DNA of 11,321 nucleotides from an uncultured Chloroflexota bacterium (GCA_903928275.1 CAIYQJ010000403.1:1-11321), one strand, 5' to 3'; positions 1 through 6,708 are shown, counted from the stretch's first letter. Numbers and translations are program-made. Notes: generated by a model not told the origin, from the sequence alone.

Positions 1-160
1 CACGCCCCGATGACGCCCCCTTCCGAGGAGACGACCGCGAGGCGCCCGGGCCGAGCCGGTGACCAGCGAACGCTCCCGATCTCGGGCGCCGTGAACCGCC
101 GTCTCCATGCGGGCTCGCGCTTCCCGTCGCCCACCCCGACCGCCCGGACGCGCGCTGTCG

Positions 161-733
161 TCATCGGCGGAGCAGGCGCTCCTTCGCCGCGGCGAACTCA
201 GCGTCCGTCAGGACGCCGCTCCGATGGAGCTCCGCGAGGCCGGTCAGCTCGTCGGTCAGCGACGGGGTCCGTCGCGCGCCCGGCTGGGGCTGCGCGGCGG
301 GAACCGGGGCGACGGGGCCCACCCGCCCCGGCGCCGGAGTGGCCGCTCGCGGCAGCGCCAGGGGCGGGCTCACCGTGCGCGGTGCGCCCGGGACCGCGGG
401 CGTCGGCGTGATCCCCATCCGCCCCCAGAACTGCCGGACCTCGATCCGGTAGACCTCGTCCGACACCTTGCGCAGACGATGGGCGGCGGTCGCCGATCGC
501 ATCGCCGCGACCTCGGATCGCTGCGCATCGGAGAGCTGGATCCCCCGCGTGCAGATGGGACAGAGGAGGTACTCGTCCGTCGCATATGTGGCCACCGGCA
601 CGAAGAACAGGCTGAACTTCCTGTCCGAGTGGACGTGGTGCAGGAACACCTCGTTGTGGCAGTTGGGGCAGGCGATCGGTGCGACCTCACCGAGGTCCTG
701 CCCCTGGCCCTGTCCGAACCCGAAGATGAGCAC
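161..733 (-). CDS. Zinc-ribbon protein with C-terminal SHOCT motif, function unknown
   Basis: This 190-residue protein has an N-terminal zinc ribbon, with CPNC at residues 22-25 and CPIC at 58-61. The segment between them is hydrophobic and aromatic (KFSLFFVPVATY). The pattern resembles small bacterial zinc-ribbon proteins of unknown function. A Pro/Ala-rich linker of about 60 residues follows. The last 33 residues (158-190) match the SHOCT pattern: L-x-x-L-x-x-L-x-x-x-G-V-L-T-D-x-E-F-x-x-x-K-x-x-L-L. SHOCT motifs usually sit at the C-terminus of otherwise unrelated proteins and are thought to mediate oligomerisation. I chose the GTG at 733 because a GGGAGGA Shine-Dalgarno lies 9 bases upstream (743-749). 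The open frame continues upstream to 970, but that part is low-complexity and Arg/Pro-rich. There is no signal peptide, so the protein is probably cytoplasmic. The gene diverges from the downstream cluster and its role is unknown. Confidence 0.85.
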   Translation of the reverse strand: MLIFGFGQGQGQDLGEVAPIACPNCHNEVFLHHVHSDRKFSLFFVPVATYATDEYLLCPICTRGIQLSDAQRSEVAAMRSATAAHRLRKVSDEVYRIEVRQFWGRMGITPTPAVPGAPRTVSPPLALPRAATPAPGRVGPVAPVPAAQPQPGARRTPSLTDELTGLAELHRSGVLTDAEFAAAKERLLRR

Positions 734-742
734 CGTGTCGCG

Positions 743-749
743 TCCTCCC
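743..749 (-). promoter_or_regulatory. Shine-Dalgarno fixing the GTG start at 733
   Basis: Read on the minus strand this is GGGAGGA, followed by a 9-base spacer and GTG. It decides the start of the zinc-ribbon gene against the longer open frame, which extends to 970. Confidence 0.6.
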
Positions 750-787
750 GCTTGGCCGCCGCCGTCGGCCGCAAGCGTCCGCCCACG

Positions 788-793
788 ATCGTA
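788..793 (-). promoter_or_regulatory. Possible -10 box for the zinc-ribbon gene
   Basis: On the minus strand this reads TACGAT, which fits TANNNT in an otherwise GC-rich region. It would give a 5' leader of roughly 45-50 bases. I see no matching -35 element at normal spacing, so this is only a weak candidate. Confidence 0.2.
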
Positions 794-1015
794 ATCGAGA
801 CGGGCCCGATCCGGCGGGTCCGGTCGAGCGCGGCTGGACGATCCGGGCGACCACCGGGGATGCCGTCCGCTCGATGATCGGCTAGCGCACGATGGGGGGC
901 GGACATGGCGAAGGATCCCGCGGGTTTCCGGCGGGCCTGGAGGGCGGCCGACGTCCGGGGCCCGGCCCACGGTCCGTCACGGACTCGAAAGGATCGGGCG
1001 GGCAGTCTCCCGGGC

Positions 1016-1147
1016 ATGGACACGAACGGACCGCGGAGGGGCGCCGCCACACCGCCTCGCAAGACCTGCGATCGGACGGCGACCGCCCGGCGACTCAAGG
1101 CACTCACCATCGCGACATTCGTGACGAGTGCCGGCGCGACCGCGTGA
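1016..1147 (+). pseudogene. Possible truncated small exported protein (43 aa), doubtful
   Basis: The reading frame starts at an ATG. A polar, Arg-rich n-region is followed by a hydrophobic segment (ALTIATFVTSAGATA) ending in an A-x-A-like cleavage pattern, and the frame then stops at TGA. Third-position G/C is about 80%, lower than in the neighbouring genes but above what a random frame would need. After the stop, the same frame stays open for 31 codons with higher third-position G/C, as expected if a nonsense mutation truncated a slightly longer gene. No good Shine-Dalgarno is visible. It could equally be noncoding DNA. Confidence 0.15.
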
Positions 1148-1241
1148 CGCATCTGCGTCCGGCGCTCCGGACCGGCACCCGCGGCGGTCCGCGTCGTGAC
1201 CCCGGTGCCGGGAGCGACCGGCGCCCGGGCGGAGGCCGGGT

Positions 1242-1247
1242 GACAAT
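1242..1247 (+). promoter_or_regulatory. Possible -10 box upstream of the response regulator
   Basis: GACAAT is one of the few AT-leaning patches ahead of the regulator gene and matches TATAAT at four of six positions. It lies 55 bases upstream of the start codon, giving a leader of about 50 bases. No convincing -35 element was found. Confidence 0.2.
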
Positions 1248-1302
1248 GGTCGGCATGCGGCACCATGGCGACCCCCCGACGCACAGCGCCGCGGACTGAC
1301 CC

Positions 1303-1971
1303 ATGCGCATCCTCGTCGCCGAGGACGACCGCGGCCTGCAGGAGGTCCTCGTCCTGGGCCTGCGCGACGCCGGCTACCACGTGGACGCGGTGGACCGCGG
1401 CGACGACGCGATCGACCAGCTCCGCTGGTACGAGTACGACGTCGCGATCATCGACTGGCGCATGCCCGGCGCCGAGGGCATCGACGTGGTGGCCTGGGCC
1501 CGGAAGCACGACAGGCCCACGGCCCTGCTCATGCTCACGGCCCGCGACACCCCCGCCGACCGGATCCGCGGCCTCGACACCGGCGCCGACGACTACCTCG
1601 TGAAGCCGTTCGACTTCGGCGAGCTCCTCGCCCGCGTGCGCGCCCTCCAGCGCCGGCCGCGCGGCGTGGACCAGCCCGTCATCTCGCTGGGCCGCGTCAC
1701 GCTCGACCCGGCGACGCGGGTCGTGGCCGTCGGCGGCGTCGACGCGGGGCTCACCGCGACCGAGTACCTCATCCTCGAGCTCATCCTTCGCCGCGCTCCC
1801 GCCGTCGTCGGCCGCAAGGCCATCGCCGAGCACGCGTGGGCGGACGAGACCGACCCGCTCGGGTCGAACGCGATCGACGTCCAGATGAGCCGCCTGCGGG
1901 CGAAGCTCGTGGGCGCGGGCGTGCGGATCGTCACCGTTCGCGGCGCCGGGTTCCGGGCGGAAGCGGGATGA
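1303..1971 (+). CDS. OmpR/PhoB-family DNA-binding response regulator
   Basis: This 222-residue protein has a receiver domain at residues 1-118 and a winged-helix DNA-binding domain at about 125-222, the usual length for the family. The receiver acidic pair is D8-D9, the phosphoacceptor is D51 (in IIDWRMPG), the switch Thr is T79 and the conserved Lys is K101 (VKPF). The C-terminal domain contains the LTATEYLILELIL helix, the recognition region NAIDVQMSRLRAKL and the terminal VRGAGFR hairpin. The ATG at 1303 gives the standard MRILVAEDD start, although no strong Shine-Dalgarno precedes it. The stop overlaps the kinase start by 4 bases (ATGA), so the two are translationally coupled and form a cognate pair. 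Its targets are not shown directly. The downstream glycosyltransferase genes and its own operon are the natural candidates. Confidence 0.96.
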   Translation: MRILVAEDDRGLQEVLVLGLRDAGYHVDAVDRGDDAIDQLRWYEYDVAIIDWRMPGAEGIDVVAWARKHDRPTALLMLTARDTPADRIRGLDTGADDYLVKPFDFGELLARVRALQRRPRGVDQPVISLGRVTLDPATRVVAVGGVDAGLTATEYLILELILRRAPAVVGRKAIAEHAWADETDPLGSNAIDVQMSRLRAKLVGAGVRIVTVRGAGFRAEAG

Positions 1972-3227
1972 GCGGGCCGCAGGCCGGCGACGTCAGGCGC
2001 AGCTCGATCCGTGTCGCGATCGCGACGACGATCCTCGTCGCGGCCGGCTACACGATCATCTCGGCTGCCGTCGTCGTCATCGTCACGCAGACCCTCACCG
2101 CGCAGATCGACCAGCGCCTGCAGAGCACCCTCGCGCACGTGCCGCAGGAGCCGTTCCCCGGCGGCGGGGGGTTCCAGCCGCCGCGACCCGACAGGCCCTT
2201 CGGGCCGACGTTGCTGAACTGGACGATCAAGGCCGACGGGACGGTCCTGACCGACTCCGCGAACCCGGTCCTCCCCGTCGAGTACCGGACCGTGACGGGC
2301 CCCGAGACGGTGACGATCGACGGCACCGACCTGCGGATCGCCGGCGCGCCGGCCGGCGGCCCGGGCCAGGGCGACTACGTCGTCGTCGCCCAGACGCTCG
2401 ACGCGGTGGCCGAGGCGCAGACGACGGTCCTCCGCGCCGAGCTCATCATCGGGCCGGTCCTCCTCGTCGTCGTGTTCCTCGGCGCGATCGCGATCGGCCG
2501 GCGCGTCGCCGCGCCGATCGAGCGCGCTCGCCAGCGACAGCTCGAGTTCACGGCGGACGCATCGCATGAGCTGCGGACCCCCCTCGCGGTCATCGAGGCG
2601 AACGCGAGCCTCGCTCTCGCGCAGGACCGCTCGGCGGACTGGTACCGGACGGCGTTCGTCCGTGTCGACGGCGAGTCGAAGCGGATGCGCAGGCTCGTGG
2701 AGGACCTCCTGTGGCTGGCACGCTTCGACGCCGCGCAGGCGCCGCCCGCGGCGGAGCCGGTGGACCTGGGCATCCTCGCCGAGCGCACCGCGGACCGGTT
2801 CGCGGCCGTCGCCGAGACCCGGGGCCTCCGGCTCGCCCTAAAGGCGGGCACCGGCTCCGTGGTGGCCGCGCCCCCCGACTGGATCGACCGACTCGTCGGC
2901 GTCCTGCTCGACAACGCGTGCAAGTACTCGCCGGACGGCGGGGCCGTCGACGTGACGGTCGCGACGAGCGGCGGGCGCGCACGCCTCACCGTGGACGATG
3001 CGGGCCCCGGCATCCCCGAGGCCGAGCGCGAGCTCATCTTCGACCGATTCCACCGCGCGACGGACGCGGAGGGCGGCGCCGGCCTGGGCCTCGCGATCGC
3101 AGACGCGATCGTGCGCGCCACCGGTGGCAGGTGGCAGGTGGCCTCGTCCCCGGCCGGCGGCGCCCGGCTGTCCGTGAGCTGGCCGCAATCCGCGACCGGG
3201 TCCCGCGCGAACCAGAGGAACGCGTAA
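1968..3227 (+). CDS. Sensor histidine kinase, membrane-bound
   Basis: This is a 419-residue kinase. TM1 is at about 16-39, followed by an extracytoplasmic sensor segment of about 120 residues (40-158) and TM2 at about 159-177. A short juxtamembrane stretch (RRVAAPIERARQRQ) leads into the HisKA domain. The phosphoacceptor is H200 in ASHELRTP. The catalytic domain shows the N box at N316 (LLDNACKYSPDGG), the G1 box at 344-348 (DAGPG) and the G2 box near 369-375 (GGAGLGL). The link from TM2 to the H box is too short for a full HAMP domain. The sensor loop begins with a Gly/Pro/Phe-rich patch (PFPGGGGFQPPRPDRPFGP) and then looks like a small beta-rich domain. The ATG at 1968 overlaps the regulator stop by 4 bases. 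The longer open frame upstream lies inside the regulator gene and is rejected. The signal it senses cannot be read from the sequence, but the neighbouring genes suggest the cell envelope. Confidence 0.95.
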   Translation: MSGPQAGDVRRSSIRVAIATTILVAAGYTIISAAVVVIVTQTLTAQIDQRLQSTLAHVPQEPFPGGGGFQPPRPDRPFGPTLLNWTIKADGTVLTDSANPVLPVEYRTVTGPETVTIDGTDLRIAGAPAGGPGQGDYVVVAQTLDAVAEAQTTVLRAELIIGPVLLVVVFLGAIAIGRRVAAPIERARQRQLEFTADASHELRTPLAVIEANASLALAQDRSADWYRTAFVRVDGESKRMRRLVEDLLWLARFDAAQAPPAAEPVDLGILAERTADRFAAVAETRGLRLALKAGTGSVVAAPPDWIDRLVGVLLDNACKYSPDGGAVDVTVATSGGRARLTVDDAGPGIPEAERELIFDRFHRATDAEGGAGLGLAIADAIVRATGGRWQVASSPAGGARLSVSWPQSATGSRANQRNA

Positions 3228-3239
3228 CCGTTTCGACAG

Positions 3240-3263
3240 GGACGGCACTCGACACTGCCGTCC
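3240..3263 (+). repeat. Perfect 8-bp inverted repeat just after the kinase stop
   Basis: GGACGGCA and TGCCGTCC are separated by 8 bases, starting 12 bases after the kinase stop and ending directly before the ATG at 3264. There is no T-tract, so it is not a classical intrinsic terminator. It could attenuate or process the transcript between the kinase and glycosyltransferase parts of the cluster, or hide the ATG at 3264. Confidence 0.5.
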
Positions 3264-4592
3264 ATGGATACCTCGACTCTCCCCTCCGCCCGCGGCACCC
3301 TCCCCGATCCCGGCGTCTCCTCCGCCGAGGTCGGGCCCGCGAGCGCGATGTCCCCCTCCCCCGACCCCGGCGTCTCCTCCGCCGGGGTCGGGGATGCGGG
3401 CTCGCCGCCCACCCGTCCCATGCTCGACATCGTCATCCCCGTTCACAACGAGGAACGCGACCTGGAGCCCAGCGTCCGCCGCCTGCTGCGGTACCTCGAC
3501 GACGGCTTCCCGTTCCCCGCGACGATCACGATCGCCGACAACGCCAGCACCGACGACACCTGGGCGATCGCGGCGCGCCTCGAGCGCGACCTGCCGAGCG
3601 TCCGGGCGCTCCGCCTCGGCCGCAAGGGTCGTGGCCGGGCCCTCAAGGCCGCCTGGCTCGCGAGCCCCGCGACGGTCGTGGCGTACATGGACGTGGACCT
3701 CTCCACGGATCTCGCGGCACTCCTGCCCCTCGTCGCCCCGCTCTTCTCCGGGCACAGCGACATCGCGATCGGGAGCCGCCTGGCGCGCGGCGCCCGCGTG
3801 GAGCGCGGCCCCAGGCGCGAGCTGATCTCGCGGATCTACAACGCGATCCTCCGGACCTCTCTGCGCCTTGGCGTCCGTGATGCGCAGTGCGGCTTCAAGG
3901 CCGTGCGCGCCGACGTCGCGCAAGCGATCCTCCCGCTCGTCGAGGACGATGCGTGGTTCTTCGACACGGAGCTCCTCGTGCTCGCGCAGCGGGCGGGGCT
4001 CAGGACGCACGAGGTGCCGGTCGACTGGACGGACGACCCCGACTCCCGCGTGGACATCGCCTCCACCGCCGTCGAGGACCTTCGTGGCGTCCGTCGCCTG
4101 CTGACGCATCGGAGGCGGGTGGAGCTGCCCGGCCTGCGTCGCCGGCCCGCGGCCGGGTCGCGCCTCCTCCGCGAGGCGCTCACGTTCGGGGCGATCGGCG
4201 TCGTGAGCACGCTGACGTACGCGGTCCTGTACGCGGTCGTCCGGGGGGCGGTCGCCGCCCCGGCAGCGAACGCGATCGCGCTGTTGATCACCGCGGTCGG
4301 CAACACCGCAGCCAACCGACGCCTCACGTTCGGCGCCCGTGGACGCGGGTCGATGCTCCGCGACCAGGCCGCCGGGCTCGCCGCGTTCGGGATCGCACTC
4401 CTGCTCACGTCCGCGTCCATCGCCGGCCTCGACATCGTCGCTCAGGGCGCCGGTCGCGCCATGGAGCTCCTCGTCCTCGTCGCCGCGAACGCGGCGGCCA
4501 CCATCACGCGCTTCGTGCTCCTCCGGGCGTGGATCGCACAGTCGCCGCACGGGTCCTTCCGCCCGGCGGAGCTCGAAAGGACCGCCCGATGA
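3264..4592 (+). CDS. GT2 (DPM1-like) glycosyltransferase fused to GtrA-type membrane domain
   Basis: From the first ATG this is 442 residues. The GT2 domain begins at residue 53 (MLDIVIPVHNEE) and runs to about 280. It shows ADNASTDDT (91-99) for nucleotide-sugar binding and the metal-binding DxD motif D143-V-D145. It continues through the GSR and CGFKA segments typical of polyprenyl-phosphate mannose/glucose synthases. From about 304 to 430 a GtrA-like domain follows, with about four membrane helices and the NRRLTFG motif. Known members of these families make a polyprenyl-phosphate sugar (GT2) and are thought to flip it (GtrA), so the fusion may do both. The first 52 residues are Pro/Ser/Gly-rich and encoded by palindromic DNA. 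The true start may be the ATG at 3420. Neither start has a Shine-Dalgarno. The stop overlaps the next gene by 4 bases. The sugar is unknown. Confidence 0.93.
   Translation: MDTSTLPSARGTLPDPGVSSAEVGPASAMSPSPDPGVSSAGVGDAGSPPTRPMLDIVIPVHNEERDLEPSVRRLLRYLDDGFPFPATITIADNASTDDTWAIAARLERDLPSVRALRLGRKGRGRALKAAWLASPATVVAYMDVDLSTDLAALLPLVAPLFSGHSDIAIGSRLARGARVERGPRRELISRIYNAILRTSLRLGVRDAQCGFKAVRADVAQAILPLVEDDAWFFDTELLVLAQRAGLRTHEVPVDWTDDPDSRVDIASTAVEDLRGVRRLLTHRRRVELPGLRRRPAAGSRLLREALTFGAIGVVSTLTYAVLYAVVRGAVAAPAANAIALLITAVGNTAANRRLTFGARGRGSMLRDQAAGLAAFGIALLLTSASIAGLDIVAQGAGRAMELLVLVAANAAATITRFVLLRAWIAQSPHGSFRPAELERTAR
3302..3336 (+). repeat. Palindromic 35-bp repeat, copy 1 (imperfect)
   Basis: This copy differs from copy 2 (3359-3393) at 3 of 35 positions and lies 57 bp upstream, a multiple of three. 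Its arms flank the same 7-base loop TCTCCTC, with substitutions that break the palindrome at a few positions. In the reading frame it encodes PDPGVSSAEVGP. Confidence 0.75.
3359..3393 (+). repeat. Palindromic 35-bp repeat, copy 2 (perfect 14-bp arms)
   Basis: The arms CCCCGACCCCGGCG and CGCCGGGGTCGGGG are exact reverse complements around the loop TCTCCTC, which would form a very stable hairpin in RNA or single-stranded DNA. In the reading frame it encodes PDPGVSSAGVGD. If translation starts at 3420, both copies are in the leader rather than in coding sequence. Confidence 0.85.
4576..4581 (+). promoter_or_regulatory. Shine-Dalgarno of the GT39 gene
   Basis: AAAGGA lies 7 bases before the ATG at 4589, inside the end of the GT2-GtrA gene. 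It supports translation from 4589, coupled to the 4-base overlap, and rules out the longer upstream open frame. Confidence 0.65.
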
Positions 4593-6647
4593 CCACCGTC
4601 ACGCGACCGGGCGTCGCGATCGCACCCGCCCCGTCGCCACTCCTGGCTCGGCTCGCCGTCCTCCTCCGGGGCACCGACGCGGCGTGGGTCCGCCCCGCCC
4701 ACATCGGCGTCACGCTGCTCGCGGCGGTCTTCTACCTCGCGAACCTCACCGTGAGTGGCTTCGCGAACACGTACTACTCGGCCGCCGCGCTCGCCGGCTC
4801 CCAGAGCTGGACGGCGTGGCTCTTCGGTTCCGTCGACGCCGCGAACTTCATCACCGTCGACAAGCCGCCGCTCGCCACGATGCTCATGGGCCTGTCGGTG
4901 CGCCTGTTCGGCCTCTCCTCCTGGAGCATCCTCCTGCCGGAGGCCCTGTGCGGCATCGCGACCGTCGCGCTCCTCTTCGCGATCGTCCGGCGCTCGTTCG
5001 GTCCGGTAGCGGCCACGATCGGCGGCGTGGTCATGGCGGTCATGCCGGTCGCGGTCCTCATCTTCCGGTACGACAACCCCGACGCCCTTCTCACGCTCCT
5101 CCTCGTCCTCGCCGCCGGCGCCCTCCTTCGCGGGCTGGAGCATGGGCGGATCCGCTGGGCGGTCCTCGCAGCGGTCTTCGTCGGGCTGGCGTTCAACACC
5201 AAGCTCCTCCAGGCCTACCTCGTCCTCCCGGTCTTCGCGTTCGTCTGGGCGGTGGCGGCACCGGGCGGGATCCGTCGCCGGATCGCAGGCCTCGGCGCCG
5301 CGCTCGTCGCCGTCGTCGTGAGCAGTGCCTGGTGGGTGGCAGCCGTCGAGCTCACTTCCGCCGGGTCGCGCCCGTTCATCGGTGGGAGCACGAGCAACTC
5401 CGCCCTGGACCTCGTCCTCGGCTACGACGGCCTGGGCCGCATCTTCGGGATGACCGGCCCCGGCGGAGGCGGCGCGGGCGGCTTCAGCGGCACGCCGGGC
5501 ATCCTCCGGCTCTTCAACGCAGAGCTGGGCGGCCAGATCGCGTGGCTGCTCCCGTTCGCGCTCATCGCCCTCGTGGCCGGGATCGCCATGCGCGGCCGCC
5601 TGCCGCGGACCGACTCCCGTCGCGCTGCGTACCTGCTGTGGGGCGGCTGGCTCATCGTCACCGGCCTCGTCTTCAGCTTCATGTCCGGGGTCATCCACAG
5701 CTACTACGCGGTCGCACTGGTGCCGGCCGTCGCGGCCCTCGTCGGCGCTGGCGTGGTGGACATGTGGGCACTGCGCCAGCGGTCGCGTCTCGGCGGCGTC
5801 CCGCTCGCGGCCGCCATCCTGTCGAGCGCCGCGGTCGCGTGCGTCCTCCTCGAGCGGACCTCGGACTTCGTGCCCGGCCTGGGCATCGCGGTCTTCGCGA
5901 CCGGGATGATCTCGGCGGTGGTCATCGCGCTCCCGACCGAGGTGGGCACGCGCGTCCGGATGGCGGCCGTGGCGATCGCGATGGTCGCGCTGCTCGCCGG
6001 CCCCGTCGCGTACTCGACGTACACGGTGGCCACGGCCCACGCCGGCGGCGATCCCTCCGCCGGCCCGCAGGTCGCGAGCTCGGGCGGACGCGGCGGCTTC
6101 GGCAGTGCTGCGGGCGGTCCCGGTGCCCAGGCGATGACCGGCACGCCGCCTTCGGGCGGCCAGGGCGGCACCCCCCCCGTCCGGCCCGGGCGCGGCACCG
6201 GCCGGCATGGTCGGCGGCGGCGGCGGAGGCGGCGGTGGGGCCGCGGACGCGACGCTCGATGCGTATCTCCTCGCCAACCGCGGATCGGCGACGTGGATCG
6301 TGGCGGTGGACTCTGCGAACACGGCGGCCCCGATCGAGCTCGCCACCGGCGCCCCGGTCATGGCGATGGGCGGCTTCACAGGCTCCGACCCGGCCCCCAC
6401 CCTGGACCAGCTGAAGGCGTACGTCACCTCGGGCCAGCTCCGCTACGTGATCGTCGGTGGCCAGGGCGGCGGGGGCGGCGGCGCCCCCGGCGTGGCGGCC
6501 GCGACCTCGACCGGGACCGGATCCGACGGCACAGCCACCACCCGGGACGCCTGGGTCACGAGCACATGCAAGCTCGTCGACTACGGGTCCGGGGCGGCGA
6601 GCTCCTCGCTCTACGACTGCGCCGGCGCGGTCAGCGCCGGCGGCTGA
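4589..6647 (+). CDS. GT39/PMT-like membrane glycosyltransferase, split by a +1 frameshift
   Basis: Joined across the frame change this would be about 685 residues. The N-terminal 528 residues form a polytopic GT-C protein. After TM1 (about 38-56) the first external loop carries NTYYSAAALAGSQSW, D83 and the family motif VDKPP (D91). Later come FRYDNPDA (D162, D165) and several further helices. Bacterial relatives (YkcB-type, PMT/ArnT superfamily) transfer sugars from polyprenyl-phosphate donors on the outer face of the membrane. A Gly/Pro/Ser-rich linker follows, and then an extracytoplasmic domain (LDAYLLANRGSATWIVAV...VMAMGGFTGSDP) typical of this family. The linker and domain are in different frames: reading must skip one base at the C8 run 6171-6178. 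Without the skip, the frame runs on to 6712 as an Arg-rich tail, giving 707 residues. The start overlaps the GT2-GtrA stop, so donor synthesis and transfer are encoded together. Confidence 0.88.
6171..6178 (+). other. C8 homopolymer at the GT39 frame break
   Basis: Up to ACC at 6170 the frame encodes the family protein. From the next C onward only the +1 frame does (PPPSGPGAAPAGMVGG, then the conserved C-terminal domain). Removing a single C would restore one continuous gene. This is either a homopolymer sequencing or assembly error, a true indel, a phase-variable tract, or a +1 slippage site (CCC CCC G). The sequence cannot separate these. Confidence 0.85.
6171..6647 (+). CDS. C-terminal extracytoplasmic domain of the GT39 enzyme, in the shifted frame
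   Basis: This frame is open from the C run to TGA at 6645-6647. After a run of nine Gly it reads LDAYLLANRGSATWIVAV, then PIELATGAPVMAMGGFTGSDP, then LDQLKAYVTSGQLRYVIVGG, a second Gly-rich stretch, and a terminal segment with two Cys (STCKLVDYG and LYDCAG) that could form a disulfide outside the cell. I recognise it as the usual C-terminal part of actinobacterial and Chloroflexota GT39 proteins, so it is not a separate gene. An ATG at 6207 in this frame has no Shine-Dalgarno. A perfect 8-bp inverted repeat (6621-6628 with 6634-6641) overlaps its last codons. Confidence 0.8.
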   Translation, partial: PPPSGPGAAPAGMVGGGGGGGGGAADATLDAYLLANRGSATWIVAVDSANTAAPIELATGAPVMAMGGFTGSDPAPTLDQLKAYVTSGQLRYVIVGGQGGGGGGAPGVAAATSTGTGSDGTATTRDAWVTSTCKLVDYGSGAASSSLYDCAGAVSAGG

Positions 6648-6708
6648 CGTGGGGTCCGAGCGCCCCGGGGCCACGCGGATCCGGGGCCGCTCGACCTCTC
6701 CCACATCG

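Larger units (their letters stand above)
734..1302. other. 569-bp intergenic region between divergent genes
   Basis: This separates the minus-strand zinc-ribbon gene from the plus-strand response regulator and must hold promoters for both. The open frames here are Arg/Pro/Gly-rich and resemble no family I know. The one stretch worth noting is 1016-1147 on the plus strand. It encodes a 43-residue peptide ending in RRLKALTIATFVTSAGATA, which looks like a signal peptide or membrane anchor, and then hits TGA. In the same frame another 31 sense codons, mostly ending in G or C, follow before the next stop just upstream of 1242. This may be the remnant of a small exported protein. A short GTCCG-TCA-CGGAC hairpin lies within about 970-990. 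No RNA gene is recognised. Confidence 0.5.

Noticed and set aside
107..877. Plus-strand open frame of 256 codons over the zinc-ribbon gene
   Set aside because: It is the antisense shadow of the zinc-ribbon/SHOCT gene, which has both motifs and a Shine-Dalgarno.
892..1299. Plus-strand open frame of 135 codons in the spacer
   Set aside because: Arg/Gly/His-rich, no Shine-Dalgarno, no domain, and it ends just before the regulator start by chance.
370..1833. Minus-strand open frame of 487 codons spanning the spacer and the response regulator
   Set aside because: It crosses both the zinc-ribbon gene in another frame and the regulator gene, and shows no family features.
3887..4588. Upstream extension of the GT39 open frame
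   Set aside because: It lies inside the GT2-GtrA gene, is Arg-rich, and a good Shine-Dalgarno plus the ATGA overlap fix the start at 4589.
4442..6427. Long minus-strand open frame (661 codons) opposite the GT39 gene
   Set aside because: Composition is Arg/Asp/Glu-rich without motifs. The plus strand carries the conserved membrane enzyme.
6621..6641. Perfect 8-bp inverted repeat (GCCGGCGC / GCGCCGGC) as a terminator for the GT cluster
   Set aside because: It ends before the stop codon, has no T-tract, and alternating GC repeats arise easily in Gly/Ala codons here.
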